Assembly (NCBI GenBank): GCA_947166195.1
Contig: CAMVDF010000004.1
Location: forward strand, 1-34,611
Direction of reading: 5' to 3'
DNA length: 34,611 nucleotides
Source: an uncultured Lachnospiraceae bacterium
GTDB lineage: Bacteria; Bacillota; Clostridia; Lachnospirales; Lachnospiraceae
The notes under the pieces: model-generated
Told to the model about the DNA's origin: nothing
Databases searched by the model: none
The model's input: the letters and a program-made list of their open reading frames with translations, nothing else
Shown: positions 22,744-31,233 of the stretch, piece after piece
Layout: each line of letters opens with the position of its first letter
Numbering within the stretch: position 1 is the stretch's first letter
Position numbers and translations under genes: made by a program

Positions 22744-25534
22744 AGATAAATCCTCCTATAAATGCCCTGGCTGTAAGGTACAGTTCACCTGTGTCTATCG
22801 CTTCGCCATCCGTGGCATTTACAGGCGGTTCAAAAGATGCCCTGTCCGCCCTGATCACTTCCATTGTGACCGTTCTTTCATTTATCGAGAGCGCCTGTAT
22901 CAGTCTGTCCTTATTATCATTTATATACGAAAGACCCGCATTTTTGCTGCAGGCCACCATTCCTTCGGTGGCTGTTTTTGTGAGCGTAAACGAGGCAGAT
23001 ACCCGTCCCAGACTTTCACTCTCAAATAGTATATCGACATTTCCGCGTTTTTCGCCATGCCTTATCTGAAGATTTATGGAAGTTAATTCTCCGTTTATCT
23101 CCACCGGGACCTGATAGTTTTCGGAATCAGCCAGAGTTTTCTGTATGGCTGTAACCCTGTGCTCGTTTTTCAATATCCTCAGATCCAGCTTTTCGCCCTC
23201 AAACGCCGCTATGATCTCTTCGTTTATCATCTCGTCGTAGGCTTCGGAAAAGGTTTCGGGGTCTCCCATCTTTTCGATCATCCTGTCGCGGCTTTCCCTG
23301 AGTCTTGATCCTCCCCGCTCTTTTTCGCCCGCGAAAAGCTTTTTCAAAAATCCGGCTCCGGAGCTCAAAAGCTCAGCTGCCGCATTTATATTATCGGCAG
23401 ATGTTTCTATATTGTTTCTGCGAAGGAGATGATATATCCTTTCCTCCTCCTTTGCGGCATCGGCAAATTTCTTTGCCTCCTCCTCGTAATAATCCCGGGA
23501 AAATGCCGTCTCTATCTGTGTATCGATCGCTCTGATCGTCTCATCATCCACCTTTTCGGCACCGCCGAATTCACTGTCTATCACATAGTCCATATGCCCG
23601 CGTCTGGTAGTCCGAAGGGAAGTCAGGAGATTTTTCATGGTCAGGGACGAGTCCCTGTTAATAAGAGCACCTATGGCTGCTCCGTCGCTTTTGACGATCT
23701 TGTCGACCAGTCTGTAGATCCCGATATATGAAGCTGCTTCATCCTCCGTGATCGCTCCTTTCTCACGGATCTTTACCAGATGTCTTGCAAAATCCTCCGC
23801 TCCGGATGCCTCCTCATCCTCGTAGGTACCGAGTTTCTGCAAAAGATCATCTATGTCCTGCTGCAGAGGATTGATGTTTTCCCTGATGAGCCTCAATGCG
23901 TTTTTCGGGGTCAGAAGCCTTATCAGATCATTTACCTTTCCGTCTGCCTCCCTGACCTTTTCCAGGTTTTCCTCATTTATCTCCATGCGTCCGTAGCCCA
24001 GGATCCTCACAGCTCTGCGGTTTTCATCGCTGATCTCCAGGCTGTTTTCCTTCATCATATCATCGATGTTTGCAAAGGCCTTTTTGATACTGTCACCGAG
24101 ATCGCTCCTCACCTGTGTCCCGACTGCCTCATAGGTCTCGTTTGCGCGCTCATATTTCTGTCTGAGAATGTTTCCCTCTCTTTGCAGCGATGAAAGCGTG
24201 AGAGTATCTCCCTCAGCAAAGCCCTCAAAAAATCTCGTATTATCATAACTGAAAAATGCCGTCTCGCTGATGAGGACTGCAGGAGCTGCTTCAATATCTC
24301 TTACAGCTGTGATCGTTTCATCGAGAAGATCAAATATGGCCTTCTCATTTTTTTTCAGAGCCTCAACCTCATTTTCCAGATTTTGTGTATCTATATAAAA
24401 ATCCGATCTCAAAAGCTTTCTGTTTGCTTCGGATGTCATGGCCAGCTCTGTTTCCCTGAGCATCCTTTCGGCCTTCACATTTCTGTATTCTCTGTAAAGA
24501 TACGCATCCTTCGGCCTTTTTCCCTCTGCGATGGCACGGGTCATCTCCCTGATGTCGGGATTCAGGTCTATGGCCTTGATGTCCTCAAACAAACGGATCG
24601 TATCCTTTGTGAGGGGAATCCCGCTTTCAACCAGGTGCTCCGCATCCTTCAGAGTCTCTTCATCCGCCTCAAATCCCGCATCCTCTATCACCTCTTTTAT
24701 CTGTCCGTTTATGGAGTCATCTCCGGTCTGAGCAATACCGTTTCCTGCCGCAGCAAGATAGGGCAGATCCCCGTCATAGAAATATCCGGCATGTCTTGCC
24801 GATCCCGTACTTCCCGTCGAATACTGTGCCTCATAGACATTTGCTATCGTGGGCTCAAGGCTGTTTTCAACCATATATCCTATGGATGCATCTGTCGGGG
24901 GCTTCAAAAGGGCTGCGATCTCAAAAGCTTCCCTGATATCCCTGATATTCTCATCCGTTGCCGGGAGATCTGCACCTTTCAGCTCCTTTGCGATCTCTTT
25001 TTCATCCAAAACAGCCGGCTTTATTTCTCTTTCACTGATCTCTTTTACATCCATGCCTGTCTTTGGGACGTCGGATGTTATCTTTGCTGCACGGGAAACG
25101 GAGCCGGTGATCTGCTCAACCTTTGCAGATGATACGGTATCCGTATAACCTGCAACATCCAATCCCGCCTCGGCAAGCTTTACCTTCATGCGGTCCAGGG
25201 AATTGACGGCGTCACCTGATGCCATCTGTCCGGGTGCATAGCCGTTTTCCACCATTTCCTTAAAATCTTTGCCGGACATGGTATTGGCCATGACCGCCAT
25301 GAAGTTCTTTTGTACCTTTTCATCATAGTTTTCAGCTTTTGAAAGCTCGTCCGCTGCCGTTCTGCGTTTTTTGCTGTAGGCATGGATATTGTCCAGGGCA
25401 TTCTTTCCAATCTCGGTGAAAACTCCGCCGGCCTGAACCTCTGATGCACTCAGATGATCCTGTCTGCCGGATCCCGAAACCCTGGGGATCATTTCTTCTT
25501 TTTTGATATCTGTCTGGGAAAAATCGATCTTCAT
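22727..25534 (-). CDS. Large flagellum-associated protein with FliK-like C-terminus (DUF6240-like)
   Basis: The 935-aa product has no signal peptide or membrane helix and is mainly helical. Its N-terminal third carries a MANTMSGKDFKEMVENGYAPG segment. A module of the type 'EN-hydrophobic, short helix, leucine-rich helix' appears several times (ATDENIRDIREAFEIAALL, INEENLEKVREADGKVNDLI, TSADNINAAAELL). The last 120 residues (VPVEINGELTSINLQIRHG, then VSASFTLTKTATEGMVACS) resemble the hook-length-control FliK C-domain. I believe relatives in Lachnospiraceae are labelled DUF6240, recalled without a search. Position before flagellin and FliS under a sigma-28-like promoter supports a flagellar role. 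GGAGG lies four bases before the ATG. The FliK link is inference. Confidence 0.72.
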   Translation of the reverse strand: MKIDFSQTDIKKEEMIPRVSGSGRQDHLSASEVQAGGVFTEIGKNALDNIHAYSKKRRTAADELSKAENYDEKVQKNFMAVMANTMSGKDFKEMVENGYAPGQMASGDAVNSLDRMKVKLAEAGLDVAGYTDTVSSAKVEQITGSVSRAAKITSDVPKTGMDVKEISEREIKPAVLDEKEIAKELKGADLPATDENIRDIREAFEIAALLKPPTDASIGYMVENSLEPTIANVYEAQYSTGSTGSARHAGYFYDGDLPYLAAAGNGIAQTGDDSINGQIKEVIEDAGFEADEETLKDAEHLVESGIPLTKDTIRLFEDIKAIDLNPDIREMTRAIAEGKRPKDAYLYREYRNVKAERMLRETELAMTSEANRKLLRSDFYIDTQNLENEVEALKKNEKAIFDLLDETITAVRDIEAAPAVLISETAFFSYDNTRFFEGFAEGDTLTLSSLQREGNILRQKYERANETYEAVGTQVRSDLGDSIKKAFANIDDMMKENSLEISDENRRAVRILGYGRMEINEENLEKVREADGKVNDLIRLLTPKNALRLIRENINPLQQDIDDLLQKLGTYEDEEASGAEDFARHLVKIREKGAITEDEAASYIGIYRLVDKIVKSDGAAIGALINRDSSLTMKNLLTSLRTTRRGHMDYVIDSEFGGAEKVDDETIRAIDTQIETAFSRDYYEEEAKKFADAAKEEERIYHLLRRNNIETSADNINAAAELLSSGAGFLKKLFAGEKERGGSRLRESRDRMIEKMGDPETFSEAYDEMINEEIIAAFEGEKLDLRILKNEHRVTAIQKTLADSENYQVPVEINGELTSINLQIRHGEKRGNVDILFESESLGRVSASFTLTKTATEGMVACSKNAGLSYINDNKDRLIQALSINERTVTMEVIRADRASFEPPVNATDGEAIDTGELYLTARAFIGGFIYEDQQ

Positions 25535-25601
25535 AACGCCTCCATGGAAGTGAGCAGAATGGATGTCCTGCTCCGGCGGCGTCCGTGCCGATACACTTTT
25601 T

Positions 25602-25667
25602 CATGAAATCCTTTTCACGAAATCACTGTCCTGATCTTCTTTTCACATGAAATTATGATCATGAAAT
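25602..25667 (-). repeat. Four CA[TC]GAAAT motifs in the flagellar operon leader
   Basis: CATGAAAT or CACGAAAT occurs at 25602, 25616, 25646 and 25660 (plus strand), giving gaps of 14, 30 and 14 bases, that is, two pairs 44 bases apart. The first sits in a perfect 10-base palindrome TTTCATGAAA. They lie downstream of the sigma-28-like promoter, so they are in the leader. They could be protein or RNA-binding sites; function is unknown. Confidence 0.4.
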
Positions 25668-25685
25668 TCCTTCGATGTATAGAGT

Positions 25686-25711
25686 ATATCGACTGATAAA
25701 TTAAATTTTTA
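25686..25711 (-). promoter_or_regulatory. Sigma-28 (SigD)-type promoter of the flagellar operon
   Basis: On the minus strand TAAA (25708-25711) is 14 bases from GTCGATAT (25686-25693), a 7/8 match to the SigD -10 GCCGATAT. It lies about 150 bases upstream of the first gene of an operon encoding flagellin and FliS, which are classic SigD targets. Confidence 0.72.
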
Positions 25712-25721
25712 AAGAGTATGA

Positions 25722-25909
25722 GGGCATCTTCATATATATTTTGTGAACAATAAGCCGTCAGTTCTTAGCGAATCCTAGGCTGATAAACCGTCGAGTACAC
25801 AACCTGCACGCTTTTTGTGCAGGTCTGTGGCGGAGACGGTTTTGTATATCAGACGACGGATGAGCTTAGAACTGGACGAGCCGTGAACAAAATACATATG
25901 AAGATGCCC
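25722..25909 (-). other. ~188-bp imperfect palindrome, candidate structured RNA or miniature mobile element
   Basis: Nearly the whole 188-bp stretch folds back on itself. Paired blocks from the outside in are GGGCATCTTCATATGTATTTTG with its complement, CAGTTCTAAGC (one mismatch), CTGATA/TATCAG, AACCGTC/GACGGTT, and a central hairpin CACAGACCTGCAC/GTGCAGGTTGTG around AAAAAGC. One outer pair is G-U on minus-strand RNA but A-C on the plus strand, favouring minus transcription. It follows glgB by 32 bases. It has no clear poly-T tail, no obvious target-site duplication and no coding ORF. I do not recognise a known RNA family. Confidence 0.6.
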
Positions 25910-25941
25910 GTACCTTTGTCAATATTTTTATTACACTATGA

Positions 25942-27870
25942 TCAGAATTTCAGCACCACTGCTCCGAAGGGCGGCAGTGTGAATCCAACGGAATACGGCT
26001 GACTGTCCCAGGCGGTATCCTCCGCTTTCAAGACCGTTTCGATCTCGGTGCCCGTTCCGCCGTATTTCTTTTCATCACTGTTGAGCAGCAGCGTATACTT
26101 GCCCATCTTTGGAACTCCGACCCTGTAATCACTCCTCTTCATCGGGGTGAAGTTCACCACAAACACGAGACTGTCCTTTCCCGTGGAATTCATCCTGATG
26201 AACGAATACAGACTTTTTTCGGTATCATCGGCATTGATCCACTCAAAGCCGTCATTTGAATTGTCAAACTCCCACAGAGCACTGTATTTCCTGTAGAGCT
26301 TGAGCAGATCCGAAACAAAAAGCTTCATTCCCGCATGGAGAGGATCCTCGAGACAGTACCAGTCAAGTTCTCTCTCCTCGCTCCATTCTCTTTCCTGGGC
26401 AAACTCCTGTCCCATGAAAAGGAGTTTCTTGCCGCAGTGGCCGAACATGAAGGCATAGCCCGCTCTCAGATTTGCAAATTTGTCAACCTTGAATCCGGGC
26501 ATCTTCATCAGCATGGAACATTTCAGATGGACAACCTCATCATGGCTGAGCACCAGGATATAATTCTCCGAGGAATTATAACTCATGGCAAAGGTCATCT
26601 TGTAATGATTGTCCTTTCTGAAATAGGGATCCAGCTTCATATAATCACAGAAATCATGCATCCATCCCATATTCCATTTGAAGGAAAATCCCAGTCCGTC
26701 ATCTTCAGGCTTTCCGGTGACCTTTGGCCAGGCTGTTGACTCCTCGGCTATCATCACGGTTCCGGGGAAGGCACCCAGCACCTCGGAATTCAGATGCTTG
26801 AAAAATTCAATGGCCTCCAGGTTTTTATTACCCCCGTACTTGTTGGCCACCCACTGCCCGCTCTGCTTGCCGTAGTCAAGGTAGAGCATCGAAGCGACAG
26901 CATCAACACGAAGGCCGTCAATATGAAATTCCCTCATCCAGTAATTGGCGTTTGCTATGAGGAAATTCTTGACCTCATTCTTTCCATAATCAAAGATCTT
27001 TGTGCCCCAGTCGGGATGCTCTCCTTTTTTGGGGTCTGCATATTCGTAAAGCGGAGATCCGTCAAACATGGCCAGTCCGTGCGCATCTCTGGGGAAATGG
27101 GCGGGAACCCAGTCAAGGATCACTCCTATGCCGTTTTCATGGAATTTATTGATCATGTATCTGAAGTCATCGGGACATCCGTATCTGGAAGTCGGAGCAT
27201 AGTAGCCCGTGACCTGATAACCCCAGGATCCGTCAAAGGGATACTCGGACATACCCATGAGTTCAACATGGGTATAGGGCATCTCCTTGAGATATTCCAC
27301 TATCCTGTCGGTGAACTCACGATAGGAATAAAACCCGTCATTCTCCTTTGTGGGATGTCTCATCCAGGAACCGGGATGAACCTCATAAATGGCCATGGGC
27401 TGTTTGTTCATATCAAGCCCTTCCCTGCGTTTCATCCATTTTGAATCAGTCCACTTGAAGTGTGACAGGTCATATGTCCTCGAAGCCGTCCCGGGTCTCA
27501 CCTCCGCGTATGATGCATATGGATCTGCCTTGTAGAGGACACTGCCGTTTTCGGATACTATGTAATACTTGTAAAGGCTCCCCTCTCCGATCCCGGGAAC
27601 GAAACATGTCCATATCCCGATGTCCTCCATCCTCGTCATGGGATTTGCATCGGGTCTCCATTCGTTTATGTCTCCGACAAGGCTGACATACTTCGCATTC
27701 GGTGCCCATACCGCAAAGAAATATCCGTTCTCGCCGTTCTCACAGGAAGGATGAGCTCCAAGCTTTTTGTAGATCTCGTAATTCCTGCCGTTACCGAAAA
27801 GATAGGCATCCATCTGGCTGATCTCGATTTTCTGTATCACGGGTGTCTTTTCGTTTTTTGTCATCTTCAT
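25942..27870 (-). CDS. glgB: 1,4-alpha-glucan branching enzyme
   Basis: GlgB makes alpha-1,6 branches in glycogen. The 642-aa protein has an N-terminal CBM48 domain (about residues 30-125, with FFAVWAPNAKYVSLVGDIN), then a GH13 barrel. Visible motifs are GVILDWVPAHF, DGLRVDAVASMLY with the nucleophile Asp323, MIAEESTAWP with acid/base Glu376, and LSHDEVVH with the third acidic residue. The spacing between the first two (53) equals that in E. coli GlgB. A C-terminal beta domain closes the protein. It is the last gene of the tatD-ksgA operon and overlaps the upstream gene as ATGA. MTKNEK two codons later is an alternative start. No other glycogen gene is in the window. Confidence 0.95.
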   Translation of the reverse strand: MKMTKNEKTPVIQKIEISQMDAYLFGNGRNYEIYKKLGAHPSCENGENGYFFAVWAPNAKYVSLVGDINEWRPDANPMTRMEDIGIWTCFVPGIGEGSLYKYYIVSENGSVLYKADPYASYAEVRPGTASRTYDLSHFKWTDSKWMKRREGLDMNKQPMAIYEVHPGSWMRHPTKENDGFYSYREFTDRIVEYLKEMPYTHVELMGMSEYPFDGSWGYQVTGYYAPTSRYGCPDDFRYMINKFHENGIGVILDWVPAHFPRDAHGLAMFDGSPLYEYADPKKGEHPDWGTKIFDYGKNEVKNFLIANANYWMREFHIDGLRVDAVASMLYLDYGKQSGQWVANKYGGNKNLEAIEFFKHLNSEVLGAFPGTVMIAEESTAWPKVTGKPEDDGLGFSFKWNMGWMHDFCDYMKLDPYFRKDNHYKMTFAMSYNSSENYILVLSHDEVVHLKCSMLMKMPGFKVDKFANLRAGYAFMFGHCGKKLLFMGQEFAQEREWSEERELDWYCLEDPLHAGMKLFVSDLLKLYRKYSALWEFDNSNDGFEWINADDTEKSLYSFIRMNSTGKDSLVFVVNFTPMKRSDYRVGVPKMGKYTLLLNSDEKKYGGTGTEIETVLKAEDTAWDSQPYSVGFTLPPFGAVVLKF

Positions 27871-30284
27871 CTCTTTTCAAAATCCTTTTCTCTGATAATG
27901 ATCAGATCATCTTCATTGTACCTTTTTGCAAAGAGCACATCCATGAGATGTGACATGTTCTTTTTGTTCACGTTTTTTATCGCTTCATCGACAATAGCCT
28001 CAACCTCGGCTGCTGTCACCTGATGATCCACTGTCTGCTTTTCATCGATCCTGCTGTAAAGAGCAAGTATGGCCATCTCATCTATCCGATACTCCTGGGC
28101 TCTTGCATAGTCTTTTGCATGCTGTACCAGATCATTGTTCGAAAATGTCGGTATCTCGATAGCCACGCTGAAGACTCTGTTGAAGCCCTCATCATCCCAG
28201 GGCAGGGTACGAAGCGCATTTTTTTCATCCTCAAGGATCACGAGGAGCGAAAGTCCCTCCGATGACAGGGTTTCCACAAGTTTTGCAGTGGTCTGTCTGG
28301 AAAGCCTGCCTGCCTTTTCCACTACGAGTACATTTCCGTCGAGAGCCTTCAGGGATCTTTCTATATCCTTTGTGTTAAACACATCCGCATCTATCTTTGC
28401 AACTTTGATCCCCATATAGGAGTTCTTCTGCTGCTGATCCCTTGCAAGAGACTGGGCCATGGCCATCCTGAGAGTTTCTTCATTTCCTGCGACAACCACA
28501 TTGCCTCTGCTGCCTGTCATGGAAACACGGGAAAGGGCTTTCAGCAGTCTGTCCTGCATCCCTCCCATGGAAATGAAGGGAGCAAATATCTGTCTCTCAT
28601 CATCGGTGAAATCCGTCTTTTCGACTATCTTTTCTTCCCTGACTTCCTTTTCCGGTTCAGACTTCTTTTCCGGTCTTCGGACGACTTCTTTTTCCGCCCT
28701 CTTTTCTTTTCTGTCAGGTCTTTCAGGTCTGGGAGGTCTCTCCGGCCTTTCTGTCCTTTCTGCTCTTTCAGGCTTTGGTGAGCCCTCATCCGCAGTTTTT
28801 CCGGCTCTTTCCGATTCGTTTCTCGTAACCTGCATGGGAGTCAGTGTCTCAAAACGGCGTTTGCTCTGCGCCCTGACTTCCTCCCACTGAGCAAGCACGG
28901 TGGCCAGATCCATCTGCCCGGTGATCTGCTTTTCGATCTGGGCAGGCTCATCGGGAACATTCATATTCATCTGACCGTCATAATCCTCTTTGAGCAGATT
29001 CCTGTACTGCTGAGGCATCCTGGGAAGGCTTTCGCCAAACTCGGTCTTTTTGATGACTGTCGGCTTCATGGTCTCCTCGGTGTGATACAGAGTCTCTGAC
29101 GATCTTTCCTGTCTGTAAACCGGAACGTCTCTGACTTCCGGAGCCCTTTCAAGATCCTCTACACCGGGCTTTGCATACGCATCATTTTCATTAAAGATCT
29201 CCGTCATTCCCACATCGGGTTCCGGTATGCTCTGCTCGGGCTGCGTCATTACCTCACCGGTCTTTTCCTCAAGTTCGTCTATATTGGCTTTGAGTTCTTC
29301 CTGAAGATTGATGGTGCTGTATTTGTCCACATTTATGGAAATCTCATCCGGTGCCTGGGCAGTTTCGGCTGTAACAGCAAGCTGTTCTTCAAGCTGTCTG
29401 TCCGGCATCCTGATGGTCGGTTCGTTTGAGGCATAGACATTTCTGACCTCTATGGACATCCCCTCGGAGCGGGGCTGATCCTGGATCACACCCTGCTGCA
29501 TTGCAGGGTCCGTGCTCTGCTGCATCGCAGGATCGTAAGACTGTGTGCCATACCCGTCCGCATAGGCATCGTTTCCTGCCTGATATCCGTCCGTTCCGTA
29601 ATACGGGTCATTTCCATACATACCCGCACCCTGTGTCTGACCGGCATAACCTGCGCCCGCCGGACCCTGTGACAGATCGGACTCCGAAATAAAGGACGCT
29701 TTCAGCTCCTTTGCCTTTTCCACATAGGGTCCCTTGAAGAACCAGAGTATTATCTCGTCACAGGCGTTGATGCACTTTTGTGACTGTCCTGTCTGATAAT
29801 AAAGAAATGCCAGTTCGTATGCCCATCTTTCGAGGAAATCTCCGAAATAATTCTTTTTGAACTCCTCCAGGGTCTCTATCATCTCGGAATAATCCGCGCC
29901 GGTGGCTTTCAGTATCTTGTAGTGAAGGATGTACTTTCCCGGATCATTGGGCGAAAGCCTCACAAACTCCTTCAGATACTTGATCGCATATGCATACTGG
30001 TCAAGCTTTATCGCTATCTCACACAGGTCGTAGACTATCTTTCTCTTGATCGGATCATCCGGATCCCTGTCATATGCGATGCCGAGAACATTAAACGCAT
30101 CGCCGTAGCGTCTGTTTATCTTGTATACTTCACTGACCATCCTGAGTGTACGTACACTCTTTTCCGTCCGCCAGTCTATGGTATCTGCTATCTCAAGTGC
30201 TTCGCCAAACTCCTCCCTGTCTGTCAGTGAAAGGATCTGATTGACGCGCACCTTTCTCTCATACTTATCCAAAACTTCCTCCAT
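27867..30284 (-). CDS. TPR protein with long disordered linker and degenerate AAA+-like domain
   Basis: The 805-aa protein has three parts. Residues about 1-205 are tetratricopeptide-like helices (AFNVLGIAYDRDPDDPIKRKI, AIKYLKEFVRLSPNDPGKY). About 205-560 is low complexity, with GYAGQTQGAGMYGNDPYYG-type and RPERPPRPERPDRKEK-type stretches. The last 240 residues resemble a CbxX/SpoVK-like AAA+ fold, but the Walker A site reads VVVAGNEETLRMAMAQ (about 598) without GKT/S. The Walker B region reads VLVVEKAGRLS (about 651), so ATP hydrolysis is doubtful. I chose MEEVLDKYERK as start because AGGA lies eight bases upstream; the track's start nine codons earlier has no RBS. It sits between ksgA and glgB. 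Function is not known. Confidence 0.72.
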   Translation of the reverse strand: MEEVLDKYERKVRVNQILSLTDREEFGEALEIADTIDWRTEKSVRTLRMVSEVYKINRRYGDAFNVLGIAYDRDPDDPIKRKIVYDLCEIAIKLDQYAYAIKYLKEFVRLSPNDPGKYILHYKILKATGADYSEMIETLEEFKKNYFGDFLERWAYELAFLYYQTGQSQKCINACDEIILWFFKGPYVEKAKELKASFISESDLSQGPAGAGYAGQTQGAGMYGNDPYYGTDGYQAGNDAYADGYGTQSYDPAMQQSTDPAMQQGVIQDQPRSEGMSIEVRNVYASNEPTIRMPDRQLEEQLAVTAETAQAPDEISINVDKYSTINLQEELKANIDELEEKTGEVMTQPEQSIPEPDVGMTEIFNENDAYAKPGVEDLERAPEVRDVPVYRQERSSETLYHTEETMKPTVIKKTEFGESLPRMPQQYRNLLKEDYDGQMNMNVPDEPAQIEKQITGQMDLATVLAQWEEVRAQSKRRFETLTPMQVTRNESERAGKTADEGSPKPERAERTERPERPPRPERPDRKEKRAEKEVVRRPEKKSEPEKEVREEKIVEKTDFTDDERQIFAPFISMGGMQDRLLKALSRVSMTGSRGNVVVAGNEETLRMAMAQSLARDQQQKNSYMGIKVAKIDADVFNTKDIERSLKALDGNVLVVEKAGRLSRQTTAKLVETLSSEGLSLLVILEDEKNALRTLPWDDEGFNRVFSVAIEIPTFSNNDLVQHAKDYARAQEYRIDEMAILALYSRIDEKQTVDHQVTAAEVEAIVDEAIKNVNKKNMSHLMDVLFAKRYNEDDLIIIREKDFEKR

Positions 30285-30301
30285 GGTGCAGTTCCTGCAC
30301 C
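30285..30301 (-). promoter_or_regulatory. Hairpin holding the RBS of the TPR/AAA-like gene
   Basis: On the minus strand GGTGCAG-GAA-CTGCACC is a perfect 7-bp stem with a 3-base loop. The only good Shine-Dalgarno (AGGA) spans the stem end and the loop, and the ATG follows immediately. It could limit translation, or expose GGA in a loop as CsrA sites do. Both ideas are inference. Confidence 0.4.
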
Positions 30302-30337
30302 ATATTTTCATATATATTTAAGCACACTTACTTGATT

Positions 30338-31231
30338 TTAGTCATACTTTTTTAGTGTAGCATAGGCGAATTCTTCTGTCAAAATATCTGCAAGCCGTGC
30401 AAACTCCGAAAGAGTCAGTTCCTCACCTCTCACCGAAGGCTTTTTTCCCAGTTTTTCTATGGCTACTTCTATCTGTTCTTTTGAAAGATCAAGCCCTGCG
30501 TAGTTTTTCAGACCGTTTACCAGAGTCTTTCTCCTTTGATTAAAGGAACCCCTGATGAGCCTGAAAAGGAGCTTCTCTTCCTTTGCCGTGACCGGCTTTT
30601 CCCTGTATATCTCAAGCTTCAGAACAACAGAGCCCACATTCGGTCTCGGGATGAAACAGGACGGTCCCACCTGCAGGGCCACAACCGGCTCTGAATAGTA
30701 CTGAACCGCCAGAGAAAGAGATCCGTAATCTTTTGTTGAAGGTCCGGCTTTGATGCGGTCGGCTACTTCCTTTTGTATCATCACCGTCACGCATTCAAAA
30801 GGATATCCCGACTCAAGGATATACATCAGCACCGGGGTGGTAATGTAATAGGGAAGATTTGCCACAACCTTCACGCTGCCGTATCTGTCTCCTTCCTCCA
30901 GGAGTTCTTTCAGGTCACACTTTAATATGTCTCCGTTTATCAGCGTCAGGTTATCATACCCGGAAAGAGTTTCCTCAAGTACGGGGATCAGCTTTCTGTC
31001 TATCTCGACCGCTATCACTTTCCCTGCCTTTTCGCACAGGATCTGGGTGAGGGCTCCAAGCCCCGGGCCTATCTCAAGTACCAGGTCTTCTTTTCCGATC
31101 TGCGATATCTGTGCTATTTTTTCGAGGATGTTCTGATCGATCAGAAAATTCTGTCCGTATTTTTTTTGCGCCCTTATCCCGAATTTTTCAAGTACCGCGC
31201 CTGTAGCGGACGGATTTCCCAGATTTGCCAT
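30338..31231 (-). CDS. ksgA: 16S rRNA dimethyladenosine transferase
   Basis: KsgA (RsmA) uses S-adenosylmethionine to dimethylate two adjacent adenosines near the 3' end of 16S rRNA during small-subunit maturation. The 297-aa protein shows KYGQNFLIDQNILEKI, the SAM-binding EIGPGLGALT, the acidic VAVEID strand (in VIAVEIDRK), GDILK, the catalytic NLPYYITTPVL motif, and the C-terminal helical domain with SFNQRRKTLVNGL. Length is normal. It begins two bases after the tatD stop codon, so it depends on coupled translation; its own RBS is weak. In many Firmicutes rnmV lies between tatD and ksgA; here it is absent. Confidence 0.97.
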   Translation of the reverse strand: MANLGNPSATGAVLEKFGIRAQKKYGQNFLIDQNILEKIAQISQIGKEDLVLEIGPGLGALTQILCEKAGKVIAVEIDRKLIPVLEETLSGYDNLTLINGDILKCDLKELLEEGDRYGSVKVVANLPYYITTPVLMYILESGYPFECVTVMIQKEVADRIKAGPSTKDYGSLSLAVQYYSEPVVALQVGPSCFIPRPNVGSVVLKLEIYREKPVTAKEEKLLFRLIRGSFNQRRKTLVNGLKNYAGLDLSKEQIEVAIEKLGKKPSVRGEELTLSEFARLADILTEEFAYATLKKYD

Positions 31232-31233
31232 TT

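Noticed and set aside
25535-25601. CsrA sites (GGA motifs) before the 935-aa gene
   Set aside because: Several GGA triplets are present but none sits in a convincing hairpin loop; too weak to annotate.
25722-25909. Reading the long palindrome as an integron attC site or a simple terminator
   Set aside because: No integrase or cassette context and too long for attC; no T tract immediately follows either side, unlike every other terminator in the window.
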